From contig CAIYUD010000231.1 of assembly GCA_903929325.1 (NCBI GenBank), positions 1-16,548 on the forward strand: a stretch of DNA of 16,548 bases, in the 5' to 3' direction. This stretch comes from an uncultured Opitutia bacterium. GTDB taxonomy: Bacteria > Verrucomicrobiota > Verrucomicrobiia > Opitutales > UBA953. The first letter of the stretch is position 1; each line of letters starts with the position of its first letter. Under the pieces are notes generated by a model. That model searched no databases. It was not told the DNA's origin and was given only the letters and a program-made list of their open reading frames with translations. This document shows, piece after piece, positions 5,861-14,227 of the stretch. Made by a program: the position numbers and the translations under genes.

Positions 5861-6256
5861 ATGTCTCCCGCTGCTGCACGAGCTGAAGCCAAGCGCCTCC
5901 TGGCGCTCTCCCTTCATGAGGGCGTGGTTTCTTCGGAGCGAGTCAGCGCAGTAGTCGCAGCTATTTCCAAAAAATATTCAGCTCACCAACTACGTCCCGT
6001 TTTGCGTGCGTACCTCGCGTCGGTTCGTCGTGAGATTGCGCGCAGCGAAGCGCGTATTGAGCATGCGGGACCATTGGCAGCGAACGATGCTGCTGCGATT
6101 GCCGCTTATTTTACCAAAACACTCGGGCGTCCTGTCAGCCCAGTAGCAACGCGCAAGGACAGTCTCCTTGCCGGATTTCGTGTGCGCGTCGGCGACGACG
6201 TCACCGATCTCACTTCCGCCCTTCGCCTTGCCAACTTGGTGAAGGCGCTTTCCTAA
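5861..6256 (+). CDS. atpH: ATP synthase F1 subunit delta (short form)
   Basis: Delta (OSCP) caps the alpha3-beta3 head and ties it to the b stalk. The C-terminal part is recognisable: RKDSLLAGFRVRVGDDVTDL followed by a short helix (SALRLANLVKALS) matches the conserved D-xLLGGf-v-vGd-viD pattern. At 131 residues it is much shorter than the usual 175-180. The missing part is in the N-terminal helical domain, of which perhaps 60-70 residues remain, and the typical start with A-RYA-AL is not seen. No frameshift is evident, because the frame is continuous from atpF, the start is 8 nt after its stop, and coding character runs throughout. Position between b and alpha genes supports the assignment. 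The short form is probably a lineage trait. Confidence 0.88.
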   Translation: MSPAAARAEAKRLLALSLHEGVVSSERVSAVVAAISKKYSAHQLRPVLRAYLASVRREIARSEARIEHAGPLAANDAAAIAAYFTKTLGRPVSPVATRKDSLLAGFRVRVGDDVTDLTSALRLANLVKALS

Positions 6257-6289
6257 AAATTTCCAACCCAATCCTCTACACTTCCTACA
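6257..6289 (+). promoter_or_regulatory. G-free atpA leader
   Basis: The 33 nt between the atpH stop and the atpA ATG contain no G at all and no Shine-Dalgarno motif. They are rich in C, T and A and should stay single-stranded, like the leaders of atpE and atpD. Confidence 0.55.
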
Positions 6290-7816
6290 ATGAGTAACGC
6301 GATCGATCAGATTCAAAAGGCCATCGCTGGCCTGGACACCCGTGCGGGCAAGTCCAACGTCGGCACCATCGTCACCCTTGCGGACGGTGTCGCCGCCATC
6401 GACGGCCTCTCCGGAGTCATGATGAACGAAATGATTGAGCTTCCCGGCGGCCTACAAGGCGTCGCCCTCAACCTTGCTGAAGACACCGTCGGCTGCGTCG
6501 TCATGGGTGACATCTCTAGCCTGAAGGAAGGCATGGAGGCAAAGACCACCGGACGCCTCCTCTCGATCCCTGTTGGCAAAGGCCTCCTCGGACGCGTGGT
6601 GGATGCCCTCGGTAACCCTGTCGACGGCAAAGGTCCTATCCAATCAACCGAGCGTTACCCTGTCGAAAAAATCGCTCCAGGTATTATTCCTCGTAAGTCT
6701 GTCGATCAACCGATGCAGACAGGTATCATGGCCATTGATGCGATGATCCCTATCGGCCGTGGCCAGCGCGAACTCATCATCGGTGACCGTGCAACCGGCA
6801 AAACCACAATCGCTATCGATACCATCATCAACCAAGCCAACGCTAATCGCGTCGGTCTGGCTTCAGGTGATGCGAAGTTCCGCCCCGTTTACTCCGTCTA
6901 CGTAGCTATCGGCACAAAGAATTCTTCGATCGCGCGCACCATCGGTACACTCGAGAAAGCTGGAGCGATGGAGTTCTGCGTGATTGTCGCCGCACCTGCT
7001 GCGGACAACGCAGCTAATCAAGTCTTCGCACCATTCTCCGGCACCGCTATCGGTGAGTGGTTCATGGAAAACGGCATGGATGCACTCATCGTGTATGATG
7101 ACCTTTCCAAGCACGCAGCAGCTTATCGCCAAATCTCGCTGATCTTAAAGCGTCCTTCGGGTCGCGAAGCGTATCCTGGTGACGTCTTCTACTTGCACTC
7201 GCGCTTGCTGGAGCGATCCGCTCGCTTGGCCGGCAAAGGATCCCTCACCGCACTGCCAATTATTGAAACCCAAGCTGGCGACGTTTCGGCTTACATTCCT
7301 ACCAACGTGATCTCGATTACGGACGGTCAGGTCTTCCTCCAGACTGACTTGTTCAATCAAGGCATCCGCCCAGCCGTCTCGGTGGGTCTCTCAGTGTCGC
7401 GCGTGGGTTCAGCCGCACAAATTAAAGCCTTCAAGCAAGTCGCTGGTAAGGTGAAGGGCGAGCTCGCACAGTATCGCGAACTCGCTGCCTTTGCTCAATT
7501 CGGCTCAGACCTTGATGCGCAAACGAAGGGCATCCTTGATAAGGGTGACCGCTTCGTGGAGCTCTTCAAACAGCCTCCCACTGCACCAAAGTCTGCCGAG
7601 ATTCAGTGCGCATTGATTTGGGCGATGCAAAACGGCTTCTTCAATGATGTTGCCGTCAAGTCCGTCCAAGCTGCCGCGCAGTCACTACAAGCACACTTCG
7701 AATCCACAAAAATTGGCGTCCTCACAAAAATTCGCCAAGGCGAGAAGATTGATGACGCTGGTGCCGCCGAGCTCAAGAGCGCTTGCGACACTTGGCGCCG
7801 CGGATTCAAGGGCTAA
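6290..7816 (+). CDS. atpA: ATP synthase F1 subunit alpha
   Basis: Alpha forms the non-catalytic nucleotide sites of the alpha3-beta3 hexamer. The 508-residue protein matches the family length. The P-loop is GDRATGKT (165-172) with Lys171; the usual alpha sequence is GDRQTGKT, so Gln is Ala here. Walker B lies in DALIVYDDLSKHA. The arginine that reaches into the catalytic beta site is Arg371 in LSVSRVGSAAQ (E. coli Arg376). The C-terminal helical domain includes the segment QYRELAAFAQFGSDLD. The ATG at 6290 gives MSNAIDQIQKAI; there is no Shine-Dalgarno motif, but the leader is G-free. C-ending codons are favoured, suggesting high expression. Confidence 0.98.
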   Translation: MSNAIDQIQKAIAGLDTRAGKSNVGTIVTLADGVAAIDGLSGVMMNEMIELPGGLQGVALNLAEDTVGCVVMGDISSLKEGMEAKTTGRLLSIPVGKGLLGRVVDALGNPVDGKGPIQSTERYPVEKIAPGIIPRKSVDQPMQTGIMAIDAMIPIGRGQRELIIGDRATGKTTIAIDTIINQANANRVGLASGDAKFRPVYSVYVAIGTKNSSIARTIGTLEKAGAMEFCVIVAAPAADNAANQVFAPFSGTAIGEWFMENGMDALIVYDDLSKHAAAYRQISLILKRPSGREAYPGDVFYLHSRLLERSARLAGKGSLTALPIIETQAGDVSAYIPTNVISITDGQVFLQTDLFNQGIRPAVSVGLSVSRVGSAAQIKAFKQVAGKVKGELAQYRELAAFAQFGSDLDAQTKGILDKGDRFVELFKQPPTAPKSAEIQCALIWAMQNGFFNDVAVKSVQAAAQSLQAHFESTKIGVLTKIRQGEKIDDAGAAELKSACDTWRRGFKG

Positions 7817-7841
7817 GCCACTCCCTCTCTGAACGCACGCT

Positions 7842-8723
7842 ATGCCTAAAGGACTTCGCGAGATCCGCAACCGAATCAAATCGGTTAAGAGCACCGGTCA
7901 AATTACCCGTGCCATGCAGCTCGTCGCGTCCTCGAAAATGAAGCGTGCCCAAGACGCAGCGAAGGCGAGTCGTGATTACGCGGAGTTGCTCGGCGAAATT
8001 CTCGACACCGCGTTGAGCAAGGCTGGCGAATTCTCGCATCCACTCTTGAAGAAGCGCGAGGTTAAGACGCGCGGCATCCTTTTAATCACTCCGGACAAAG
8101 GTATGTGCGGCGCACTCAACGGTAATCTTACCCGCGTCGCTTTTGAAATTCAGGGCGCAGCCTTTGTGACCATTGGCCGCAAAGGTAAGCAAGCGCTCGC
8201 CCGGGCTGGCCGCACACTGCTTGCCGACTTCCCTGTTTCCGACCGGGCCAACTTCAGCGAAGTCCGTCCAGCCGCCGAATTCCTTATCCAGGCGTTCCTC
8301 GACGGCAAAGTAGACACCGTTGAAGTGCTCTACGCTTACTTTAAGAACACCCTTGTACAAGCGCCGCGCGTTCAGCGTCTCTTGCCTGCAGATGGCCTCG
8401 TCCAACAAGCTCGCGAATTGAGAGCGAAACTTGGTTTGCCAGAGCCGAAGATTGAAAGCGACGAGCGCGACATGATTTTTGAACCGTCCGCATCGCACAT
8501 CTTAAACGAACTTCCCGGACTCTTCTTCAAACAAGCCGTCCACCAAGCCGTCCTCGAGTCGAAGGCTTCGGAACACAGCTCGCGCATGGTGGCAATGAAA
8601 GCCGCCACGGATAACTCCAAGAAAATCGCCGCCGCACTCTCCCTTGAGTATAACAAGGCCCGCCAAGCAGCGATCACTCAGGAAATTCTCGAACTGACCG
8701 CAGGCGCTTCCGCCCAATCTTAA
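7842..8723 (+). CDS. atpG: ATP synthase F1 subunit gamma
   Basis: Gamma is the rotating central shaft that couples the c-ring to conformational change in beta. The 293-residue protein has both conserved ends of the coiled-coil shaft: MPKGLREIRNRIKSVKSTGQ followed by ITRAMQLVASSKM at the N-terminus, and LEYNKARQAAITQEILELTAG at the C-terminus (all within family norms). The middle Rossmann-like domain includes LITPDKGMCGALNGNL. It starts 25 nt after atpA. The leader has no Shine-Dalgarno motif and is C/T-rich, with a few G residues. No regulatory cysteine pair of the chloroplast type is seen. Confidence 0.97.
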   Translation: MPKGLREIRNRIKSVKSTGQITRAMQLVASSKMKRAQDAAKASRDYAELLGEILDTALSKAGEFSHPLLKKREVKTRGILLITPDKGMCGALNGNLTRVAFEIQGAAFVTIGRKGKQALARAGRTLLADFPVSDRANFSEVRPAAEFLIQAFLDGKVDTVEVLYAYFKNTLVQAPRVQRLLPADGLVQQARELRAKLGLPEPKIESDERDMIFEPSASHILNELPGLFFKQAVHQAVLESKASEHSSRMVAMKAATDNSKKIAAALSLEYNKARQAAITQEILELTAGASAQS

Positions 8724-8757
8724 TTTCATCACCCAAAACCACCTAATCTTTTTTAAC
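8724..8757 (+). promoter_or_regulatory. G-free atpD leader
   Basis: The 34 nt between the atpG stop and the atpD ATG contain no G and no Shine-Dalgarno motif, and include a run of six T shortly before the ATG. The T-run lacks a preceding hairpin, so I do not call it a terminator. Confidence 0.55.
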
Positions 8758-10194
8758 ATGAGCACCACCGGCACAATCACTCAAGTCCTCGGCGCAGTCG
8801 TCGACGTTCAATTCCCCTCCGACAAGGTCCCTGAGATCTATAACGCTATTCAGATCGACTACAAAGTTGAGGGTAAGCCCACGCGCCTCATCCTCGAAGT
8901 GCAACAGCACTTGGGTAACGGCCTCGTGCGCGCGGTCGCGATGACCACGACAGAAGGCCTCGTGCGCGGCACACCTGCACTCGATACGGGATCCCCGATC
9001 ACCGTCCCTGTTGGTAATGCTGTTCTCGGCCGCATCTTTAATGTTACCGGCGACGCCGTGGATGAGCGCGGTCCTGTGAATGCCGAGAAGCGTTACCCCA
9101 TTCACCGCTTACCCCCACCGCTCACCGAACAAGCTACCTCGGCCGAGCTTCTCGGAACGGGCATCAAGGTCATCGATCTCATCTGTCCCTTCGTGAAGGG
9201 CGGTAAAGTCGGCGCCTTCGGTGGTGCTGGCGTCGGTAAGACTGTCGTCATCATGGAGCTCATTAACAACATCGCGATGAAGCAGGGCGGATTCTCCGTC
9301 TTCGCAGGTGTCGGTGAGCGCTCACGTGAAGGTAATGACCTTTACCACGAAATGTCCGAAGCAGGCGTTATCGACCAAAAGGATCTCTCGAAGTCCAAAG
9401 TGGCTCTCGTGTACGGTCAAATGAATGAGCCACCTGGCGCACGTATGCGTGTTGCGCTTTCCGCTCTCGCGATGGCTGAGTTCTTCCGTGACGAGCAAAA
9501 CCGCGACGTCTTGCTCTTCGTCGACAACGTCTTCCGCTTCTCTCAAGCCGGATCCGAAGTGTCCGCACTTCTCGGTCGTTCGCCTTCGGCCGTGGGTTAT
9601 CAACCAACCCTCGCATCGGAAATGGGTAATCTCCAAGAGCGCATCACCTCGACGAAGAAGGGCTCCATTACGTCCTTCCAAGCGGTGTACGTTCCTGCCG
9701 ACGACTTAACCGACCCTGCGCCTGCGAACACCTTCGCTCACTTAGACTCCACCGTCGTTCTCGAGCGTCGTATTGCCGAGCTCGGCATTTACCCTGCAGT
9801 GGATCCTCTGGCATCAACATCCACAGCTCTCGCACCTGAAGTCGTTGGCGAGCGCCACTTCCGCGTTGCCCGCGGCGTTCAAGGCCTCCTTCAGCGCTAC
9901 AAAGATTTGCAGGACATCATCGCCATCTTGGGTCTCGATGAGCTTTCCCCTGAAGATAAGCTCGTCGTCTTCCGCGCTCGTAAGGTGCAGAAGTTCCTCT
10001 CCCAGCCATTCCACGTCGCAGAAATCTTCACCGGCTCCCCTGGTAAGTACGTTTCACTCGAAGACACTATCCGCGGCTTCGAAATGATTATCGCTGGCGA
10101 GCTCGACCACGTGAACGAAAACGACTTCTACATGAAGGGTGGCATCGACGAAGTGATCGCTGCTTCAGAAAAAGCTAAAACGGTTAATAAGTAA
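8758..10194 (+). CDS. atpD: ATP synthase F1 subunit beta
   Basis: Beta carries the catalytic ATP-synthesis sites. The 478-residue protein has the P-loop GGAGVGKT (155-162) with Lys161, the catalytic Glu187 and Arg188 in GVGERSREGNDL, and Walker B in DVLLFVDNVFRF. The segment GSEVSALLGRSPSAVGYQPT follows; most homologues have a hydrophobic residue in place of the Ser after GR. The C-terminal DELS region is present as LGLDELSPEDKL. Family length is 460-480. The start at 8758 gives MSTTGTITQVLGAVVDVQFP. The leader is G-free. atpC follows after 4 nt. Confidence 0.98.
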   Translation: MSTTGTITQVLGAVVDVQFPSDKVPEIYNAIQIDYKVEGKPTRLILEVQQHLGNGLVRAVAMTTTEGLVRGTPALDTGSPITVPVGNAVLGRIFNVTGDAVDERGPVNAEKRYPIHRLPPPLTEQATSAELLGTGIKVIDLICPFVKGGKVGAFGGAGVGKTVVIMELINNIAMKQGGFSVFAGVGERSREGNDLYHEMSEAGVIDQKDLSKSKVALVYGQMNEPPGARMRVALSALAMAEFFRDEQNRDVLLFVDNVFRFSQAGSEVSALLGRSPSAVGYQPTLASEMGNLQERITSTKKGSITSFQAVYVPADDLTDPAPANTFAHLDSTVVLERRIAELGIYPAVDPLASTSTALAPEVVGERHFRVARGVQGLLQRYKDLQDIIAILGLDELSPEDKLVVFRARKVQKFLSQPFHVAEIFTGSPGKYVSLEDTIRGFEMIIAGELDHVNENDFYMKGGIDEVIAASEKAKTVNK

Positions 10195-10198
10195 GTAG

Positions 10199-10630
10199 AT
10201 GCCGCTCTCCCTCGAAATCGTTACACCCGACCGCCGAGCCTATCAAGGCACAGCGGATTGCGTGAACTTGCCGACGGAGATGGGTAGCATCGGCATTCTC
10301 CCTGGACACATTCCACTGACAGCGGTGATCGCTGCCGGCGAAGTCATTGTCACCTTGGGTGGCAAGGTTACGCGCCTCGCTGTTGATAGCGGATTTGTAC
10401 GCATTGTTTCCGATAAAGTTTCCGTGGTTACAGAAGCGGCGATTGACGAAGCCAAGATTGACCTTCGGGCAATTGAGCAAGCGGAAGAACGCGCTCGCGT
10501 AGCCGTCGAAGCAGCCCGTGGCCAAAAAGAAATCGATCCTGCGGAAATTGCGAAGATGGAACAAATTCTGCGCTTTGCGGCTGTGCAGCGTTTAGTGAAG
10601 GGTCGCACGTCGCAAGGCCTCACAGATTAA
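10199..10630 (+). CDS. atpC: ATP synthase F1 subunit epsilon
   Basis: Epsilon sits on the gamma shaft, contacts the c-ring and often inhibits ATP hydrolysis. The 143-residue protein has the N-terminal beta-sandwich with the conserved segments LEIVTPDR, GSIGILPGHIPL and LAVDSGFVRI. A C-terminal helical hairpin rich in Ala, Glu and Arg follows (about residues 85-135), the part that in other species extends into F1 to inhibit it. Length is normal. The ATG at 10199 is 4 nt after the atpD stop, so coupling is likely. It closes the operon. No intrinsic terminator follows before putA, 50 nt away. Confidence 0.95.
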   Translation: MPLSLEIVTPDRRAYQGTADCVNLPTEMGSIGILPGHIPLTAVIAAGEVIVTLGGKVTRLAVDSGFVRIVSDKVSVVTEAAIDEAKIDLRAIEQAEERARVAVEAARGQKEIDPAEIAKMEQILRFAAVQRLVKGRTSQGLTD

Positions 10631-10680
10631 GGGCTTCCGCTCGCCTTCCACTGTCCTTTGGATATATTGGAAGTCTTCAC
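10631..10680 (+). promoter_or_regulatory. atpC-putA gap with putA ribosome binding site
   Basis: These 50 nt hold no stem-loop followed by T residues. CTTCCA (10645-10650) and TGGAAG (10668-10673) could pair across a 17-nt loop, but weakly. GGAAG at 10669-10673, 7 nt before the putA ATG, is a likely Shine-Dalgarno motif. A TATATT-like element lies at 10663-10668, with no clear -35 partner. Confidence 0.45.
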
Positions 10681-13600
10681 ATGAGTGCAGAAATCTCTCC
10701 TGCGGAACTTGCCGATAAAGCTGTAAAGCTTGCGGCCGAATTACTTTCCGAGGCAAAGAAGCATTTGCAGCCCAAAGACGCCGCGGCAATGGCCAGGGTT
10801 GCGCGAATGATGGAAGATCCATCTGGCAAAGCCCTCACCTTCGCACTCTGTGACCGCGTCTTTCGTCCACGCAGTCAGACAGGCGCAGCTAGGCAGTTCA
10901 CAGGGATTGTTCGCGACCTAGGTATACCGCGATACTTGGACGTCGTTGATCGGACGCTCTTCGGCGCGGGTGCGCTCGCCGCACATGTACTGCCTTGGGT
11001 TGTGATGCCACAAGTTGAGCGACGCCTACGCGACGAGACCGCTGCAGTTATTCTCCCCGGAGAACCGCGCGCTCTCCGAAAGCACATTGATCGCCGCGGC
11101 GCACAGGGCGTCCGACTAAACTTAAATCGTTTAGGTGAAGCCATCCTTGGCGATGGCGAAGCCGCCCATCGTCTCGCTGCCAATCTCGCCTTATTGGCCG
11201 ATCCGCGCGTCGACTATATTTCGGTAAAAGTTTCCGCGGTTTGCTCGCAGGTTTCTTCCCTCGGGTACGAGCGCTCACTGAAGGATATTCAAGAGCGTCT
11301 CCGGATCCTTTACCGCGCAGCAGCCGCACATACACCGCCCAAGTTTATTAACTTGGACATGGAAGAATACCGTGACCTCGAGTTAACCGCTGAGGCCTTC
11401 ATGCGCACACTCGAGGAACCTGAATTCCTCAAGCTGCCTGCCGGGATTGTTCTCCAAGCCTATTTACCTGATGCGCACTTAGTGCAGCAGACGATCGATG
11501 CGTGGGCGGCAAAGCGAATGGCTCAAGGTGGCGTCGCCATCAAGGTGCGTCTCGTGAAAGGCGCCAACCTCGCCATGGAGAAGGTTGAAGCGGAGTTGCA
11601 TGATTGGCCGCAGGCACCCTATGCAACAAAAGCCGAAGTGGACGCTAACTTTAAGCGGATGCTCTTGTGGGGCTGTGACCGCGAGCGCACCAAACGCGTA
11701 CGCATGGGCGTTGGCTCCCACAATCTCTTTGATGTAGCTTTAACGCTCTTGTTGCGGGAGGCGCGCGGTGTTTCTGACCGAGTTGAAATCGAAATGCTTG
11801 AGGGCATGGCCCCTCACCAAGCGGAGGCTGTACGTCGTCGAGCTGGCTCACTCCTTCTGTATGCGCCGGTTGTGCCTCGCGAAGATTTTGGGTCAGCGGT
11901 GGCTTACCTTATCCGGCGACTCGACGAGAATACATCCGACGGCAATTTTCTCCGCGACCTTTTTGCCCTCGAGCCGGGCACGCCTGCGTGGACACGACAG
12001 CGTGAGGCTTTCTTGGCTGCAGTGAGAGATGCTGAAAAAGTTTCCGTAGGGCCGCGTCGTACCCAAAACCGAAACGTCGCACGCAGTGGCTCCGTGGATA
12101 CGGGCAATACATTCCATAACGCAGCCGACACAGACTGGACCTTGCCAGCGAATCGCCAGTGGATCACCAAGCACCTTGTCGACATCTCTGCTAAGAAAAT
12201 TGAAGTGTCGCTGCAGATTGCCGGGGCTGATGCCGACAATGGTTTGAGTGGGACGGGTCGCGATCCTTCGCGCCCTGGCGTTATCGCTTACCGTCATGCA
12301 GTGGCCACCGCCGCAGATGTTGAACGTGCCCTAGTTGCCGGAAAAGCAGCCGTTGGGAAGCTTTCAAATGAAGAACTGAGGACTGCGCTGTGTCGCGCGG
12401 CCGAAGTTTTAGAAAAGCGTCGTGGAGAAATTGTTGCCGCCATGGTTTTGGATGGTGGTAAGACGGCAGGAGAGGCCGACGCTGAGTTCTCCGAAGCGAT
12501 CGACTTTGCGGCCTACTACGCTCGCATCTTTGATGATAAAGCTGCATGGCGTGGTGCACGTCATACGCCCTTAGGCGTGATTACCGTGACACCGCCTTGG
12601 AATTTCCCATTCGCGATTCCATTGGGCGGCGTTGCCGCTGCTTTGCGCGGTGGTAATGCGGTTATCTTAAAACCCGCACCTGAAGCCGTCCTCTGCGGAA
12701 GACTTGTCTGCGAAATTTTCTGGGAAGCAGGCGTCCCGAAGGAACTCGTGCAATTTGTACCAGCTCCCGACAACCAGATTGGCCAGCAACTGATTGCTGA
12801 CCCACGCGTGGCTGCTGTGGTTTTAACCGGCGCATCTGCAACCGCTGAACTCTTCCTGTCATGGCGCCCCGACTTGCACTTACTTGCGGAGACGAGCGGC
12901 AAGAATGCGCTGATTGTCACCCCTGCCGCCGACACCGACTCAGCCATTAAGGACATTGTGAAGTCTGCCTTTGGTCATGCGGGGCAGAAGTGCTCAGCCT
13001 GTTCGCTGCTCGTTCTCACAGGCAATCTCGGTAAAGACGCGGCCTTCCTCCGACAATTACGTGATGCCGCCGCCTCATTACGCGTTGGCTCCGCATGGGA
13101 TTTGTCGACGACCGTGCCGCCGCTCATTCGCGAAGCGGACGCAACTCTCTTGCGCGGCTTAACTCAATTAGAGCCCGGAGAGACTTGGTTACTTGAGCCG
13201 ACGCAGGATAAACAAAACCCTAATCTTTGGACACCAGGCATTCGCCTTGGAGTTAAACCAGGATCATGGTTCTTTAGCGCAGAGTGTTTCGGCCCCGTGC
13301 TTGGGATTGTCAGTGCGCGCGACCTTGATGAAGCACTTACCATTATAAACCAATCCAACTTCGGTCTGACGGGCGGTATTCACACGCTTGATCCACGGGA
13401 GATTGTCCAATGGACATCACAGGTGCAGGTCGGGAATGCTTATATCAATCGCCCCATCACCGGAGCGATTGTTCAGCGCCAGCCCTTCGGCGGCTGGAAG
13501 CGATCAGCTTATGGCCCTGGCTCCAAAGCAGGCGGACCGCTTTATGTCGCTTCGCTGTGTCGAATGGAGAACGACCCATCGGCAGATTTAACGTCACATC

Positions 13601-14211
13601 TCTCAAAGGCAGATCTCGCTGCACATGAAAGCGTATACGGTAAGGACGCGGAAGCGGCTCACTTTGCTTTATCGCTCGCTGACTTCGAAAAACCTGTGGA
13701 CCCATCGGCATTAAAAGCGGAGGCGAATGTGTACCGCCGCCTTCCCTTAAATAAGGCCATCCCTGATGCGACTCCTTACCTTCGTCTTTCTGCTGGAGCA
13801 AATTCAGAGGAGTGCTACCGAGCCCTGAAAGTTGTTTTAGCCATGCGCCACGTTTGGGTGGTGAGCGTTGATCCTAGTCATGACCCTTATTTGATTGAGC
13901 GCGTCGCTAAGGTTGCGGGCTTCTGTGAAGTACAGCCCGAGGATGAGTTTGCTGAGATGATTCAGCCCCATGCACGGGTGAGGGTCGTTGGTCGGGTTGG
14001 TCCTGTCTTGCGTGAGGCCTGCCGCGTTCATGGCATCCCCCTCTTTAATGGGCCGGTTACCAACTGCCCGCGCCTTGAGTTTCACCCTTATTATCTAGAG
14101 CAAGCGCTGAGCGTCACCCGCCACCGCCACGGAAATCCACTACCCGACCCCCGTGACCCTGTTGTTAGGGCAGGCTGGGACCGCGCTGGACTTCTCAGCG
14201 GAGGCGCCTAA
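10681..14211 (+). CDS. putA: Bifunctional proline dehydrogenase / delta-1-pyrroline-5-carboxylate dehydrogenase PutA
   Basis: PutA oxidises proline to P5C with FAD and then to glutamate with NAD+, passing the intermediate internally. The protein has 1176 residues. The proline dehydrogenase barrel (about 60-440) shows VDYISVKVSAV (177-187), KVRLVKGAN (288-296), EMLEGMAP and YLIRRLDENTS (409-419). The aldehyde dehydrogenase domain (about 520-980) has TPPWNFPF (637-644), the general-base Glu737 in AETSGKN and the catalytic Cys771 in GHAGQKCSA. A C-terminal domain of about 190 residues ends with YYLEQALSVTRHRHGN, typical of the longer PutA forms. No N-terminal ribbon-helix-helix DNA-binding domain is present, so it is not a self-repressing PutA. 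The start has a likely Shine-Dalgarno motif. tdh follows after 16 nt. Confidence 0.96.
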   Translation: MSAEISPAELADKAVKLAAELLSEAKKHLQPKDAAAMARVARMMEDPSGKALTFALCDRVFRPRSQTGAARQFTGIVRDLGIPRYLDVVDRTLFGAGALAAHVLPWVVMPQVERRLRDETAAVILPGEPRALRKHIDRRGAQGVRLNLNRLGEAILGDGEAAHRLAANLALLADPRVDYISVKVSAVCSQVSSLGYERSLKDIQERLRILYRAAAAHTPPKFINLDMEEYRDLELTAEAFMRTLEEPEFLKLPAGIVLQAYLPDAHLVQQTIDAWAAKRMAQGGVAIKVRLVKGANLAMEKVEAELHDWPQAPYATKAEVDANFKRMLLWGCDRERTKRVRMGVGSHNLFDVALTLLLREARGVSDRVEIEMLEGMAPHQAEAVRRRAGSLLLYAPVVPREDFGSAVAYLIRRLDENTSDGNFLRDLFALEPGTPAWTRQREAFLAAVRDAEKVSVGPRRTQNRNVARSGSVDTGNTFHNAADTDWTLPANRQWITKHLVDISAKKIEVSLQIAGADADNGLSGTGRDPSRPGVIAYRHAVATAADVERALVAGKAAVGKLSNEELRTALCRAAEVLEKRRGEIVAAMVLDGGKTAGEADAEFSEAIDFAAYYARIFDDKAAWRGARHTPLGVITVTPPWNFPFAIPLGGVAAALRGGNAVILKPAPEAVLCGRLVCEIFWEAGVPKELVQFVPAPDNQIGQQLIADPRVAAVVLTGASATAELFLSWRPDLHLLAETSGKNALIVTPAADTDSAIKDIVKSAFGHAGQKCSACSLLVLTGNLGKDAAFLRQLRDAAASLRVGSAWDLSTTVPPLIREADATLLRGLTQLEPGETWLLEPTQDKQNPNLWTPGIRLGVKPGSWFFSAECFGPVLGIVSARDLDEALTIINQSNFGLTGGIHTLDPREIVQWTSQVQVGNAYINRPITGAIVQRQPFGGWKRSAYGPGSKAGGPLYVASLCRMENDPSADLTSHLSKADLAAHESVYGKDAEAAHFALSLADFEKPVDPSALKAEANVYRRLPLNKAIPDATPYLRLSAGANSEECYRALKVVLAMRHVWVVSVDPSHDPYLIERVAKVAGFCEVQPEDEFAEMIQPHARVRVVGRVGPVLREACRVHGIPLFNGPVTNCPRLEFHPYYLEQALSVTRHRHGNPLPDPRDPVVRAGWDRAGLLSGGA

Positions 14212-14227
14212 CCCTTTATTCACGACC

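Noticed and set aside
8745..8757. T-run before atpD as a terminator of an atpG transcript
   Set aside because: No stem precedes the six T residues, and the preceding 34 nt have no G at all, so no hairpin can form there.
14153..14227. Longer Tdh starting inside putA
   Set aside because: The extension overlaps the putA coding end in another frame and has no homologous look; MKALVKKEG at 14228 is the usual Tdh start and places zinc ligands at 38, 63 and 64.
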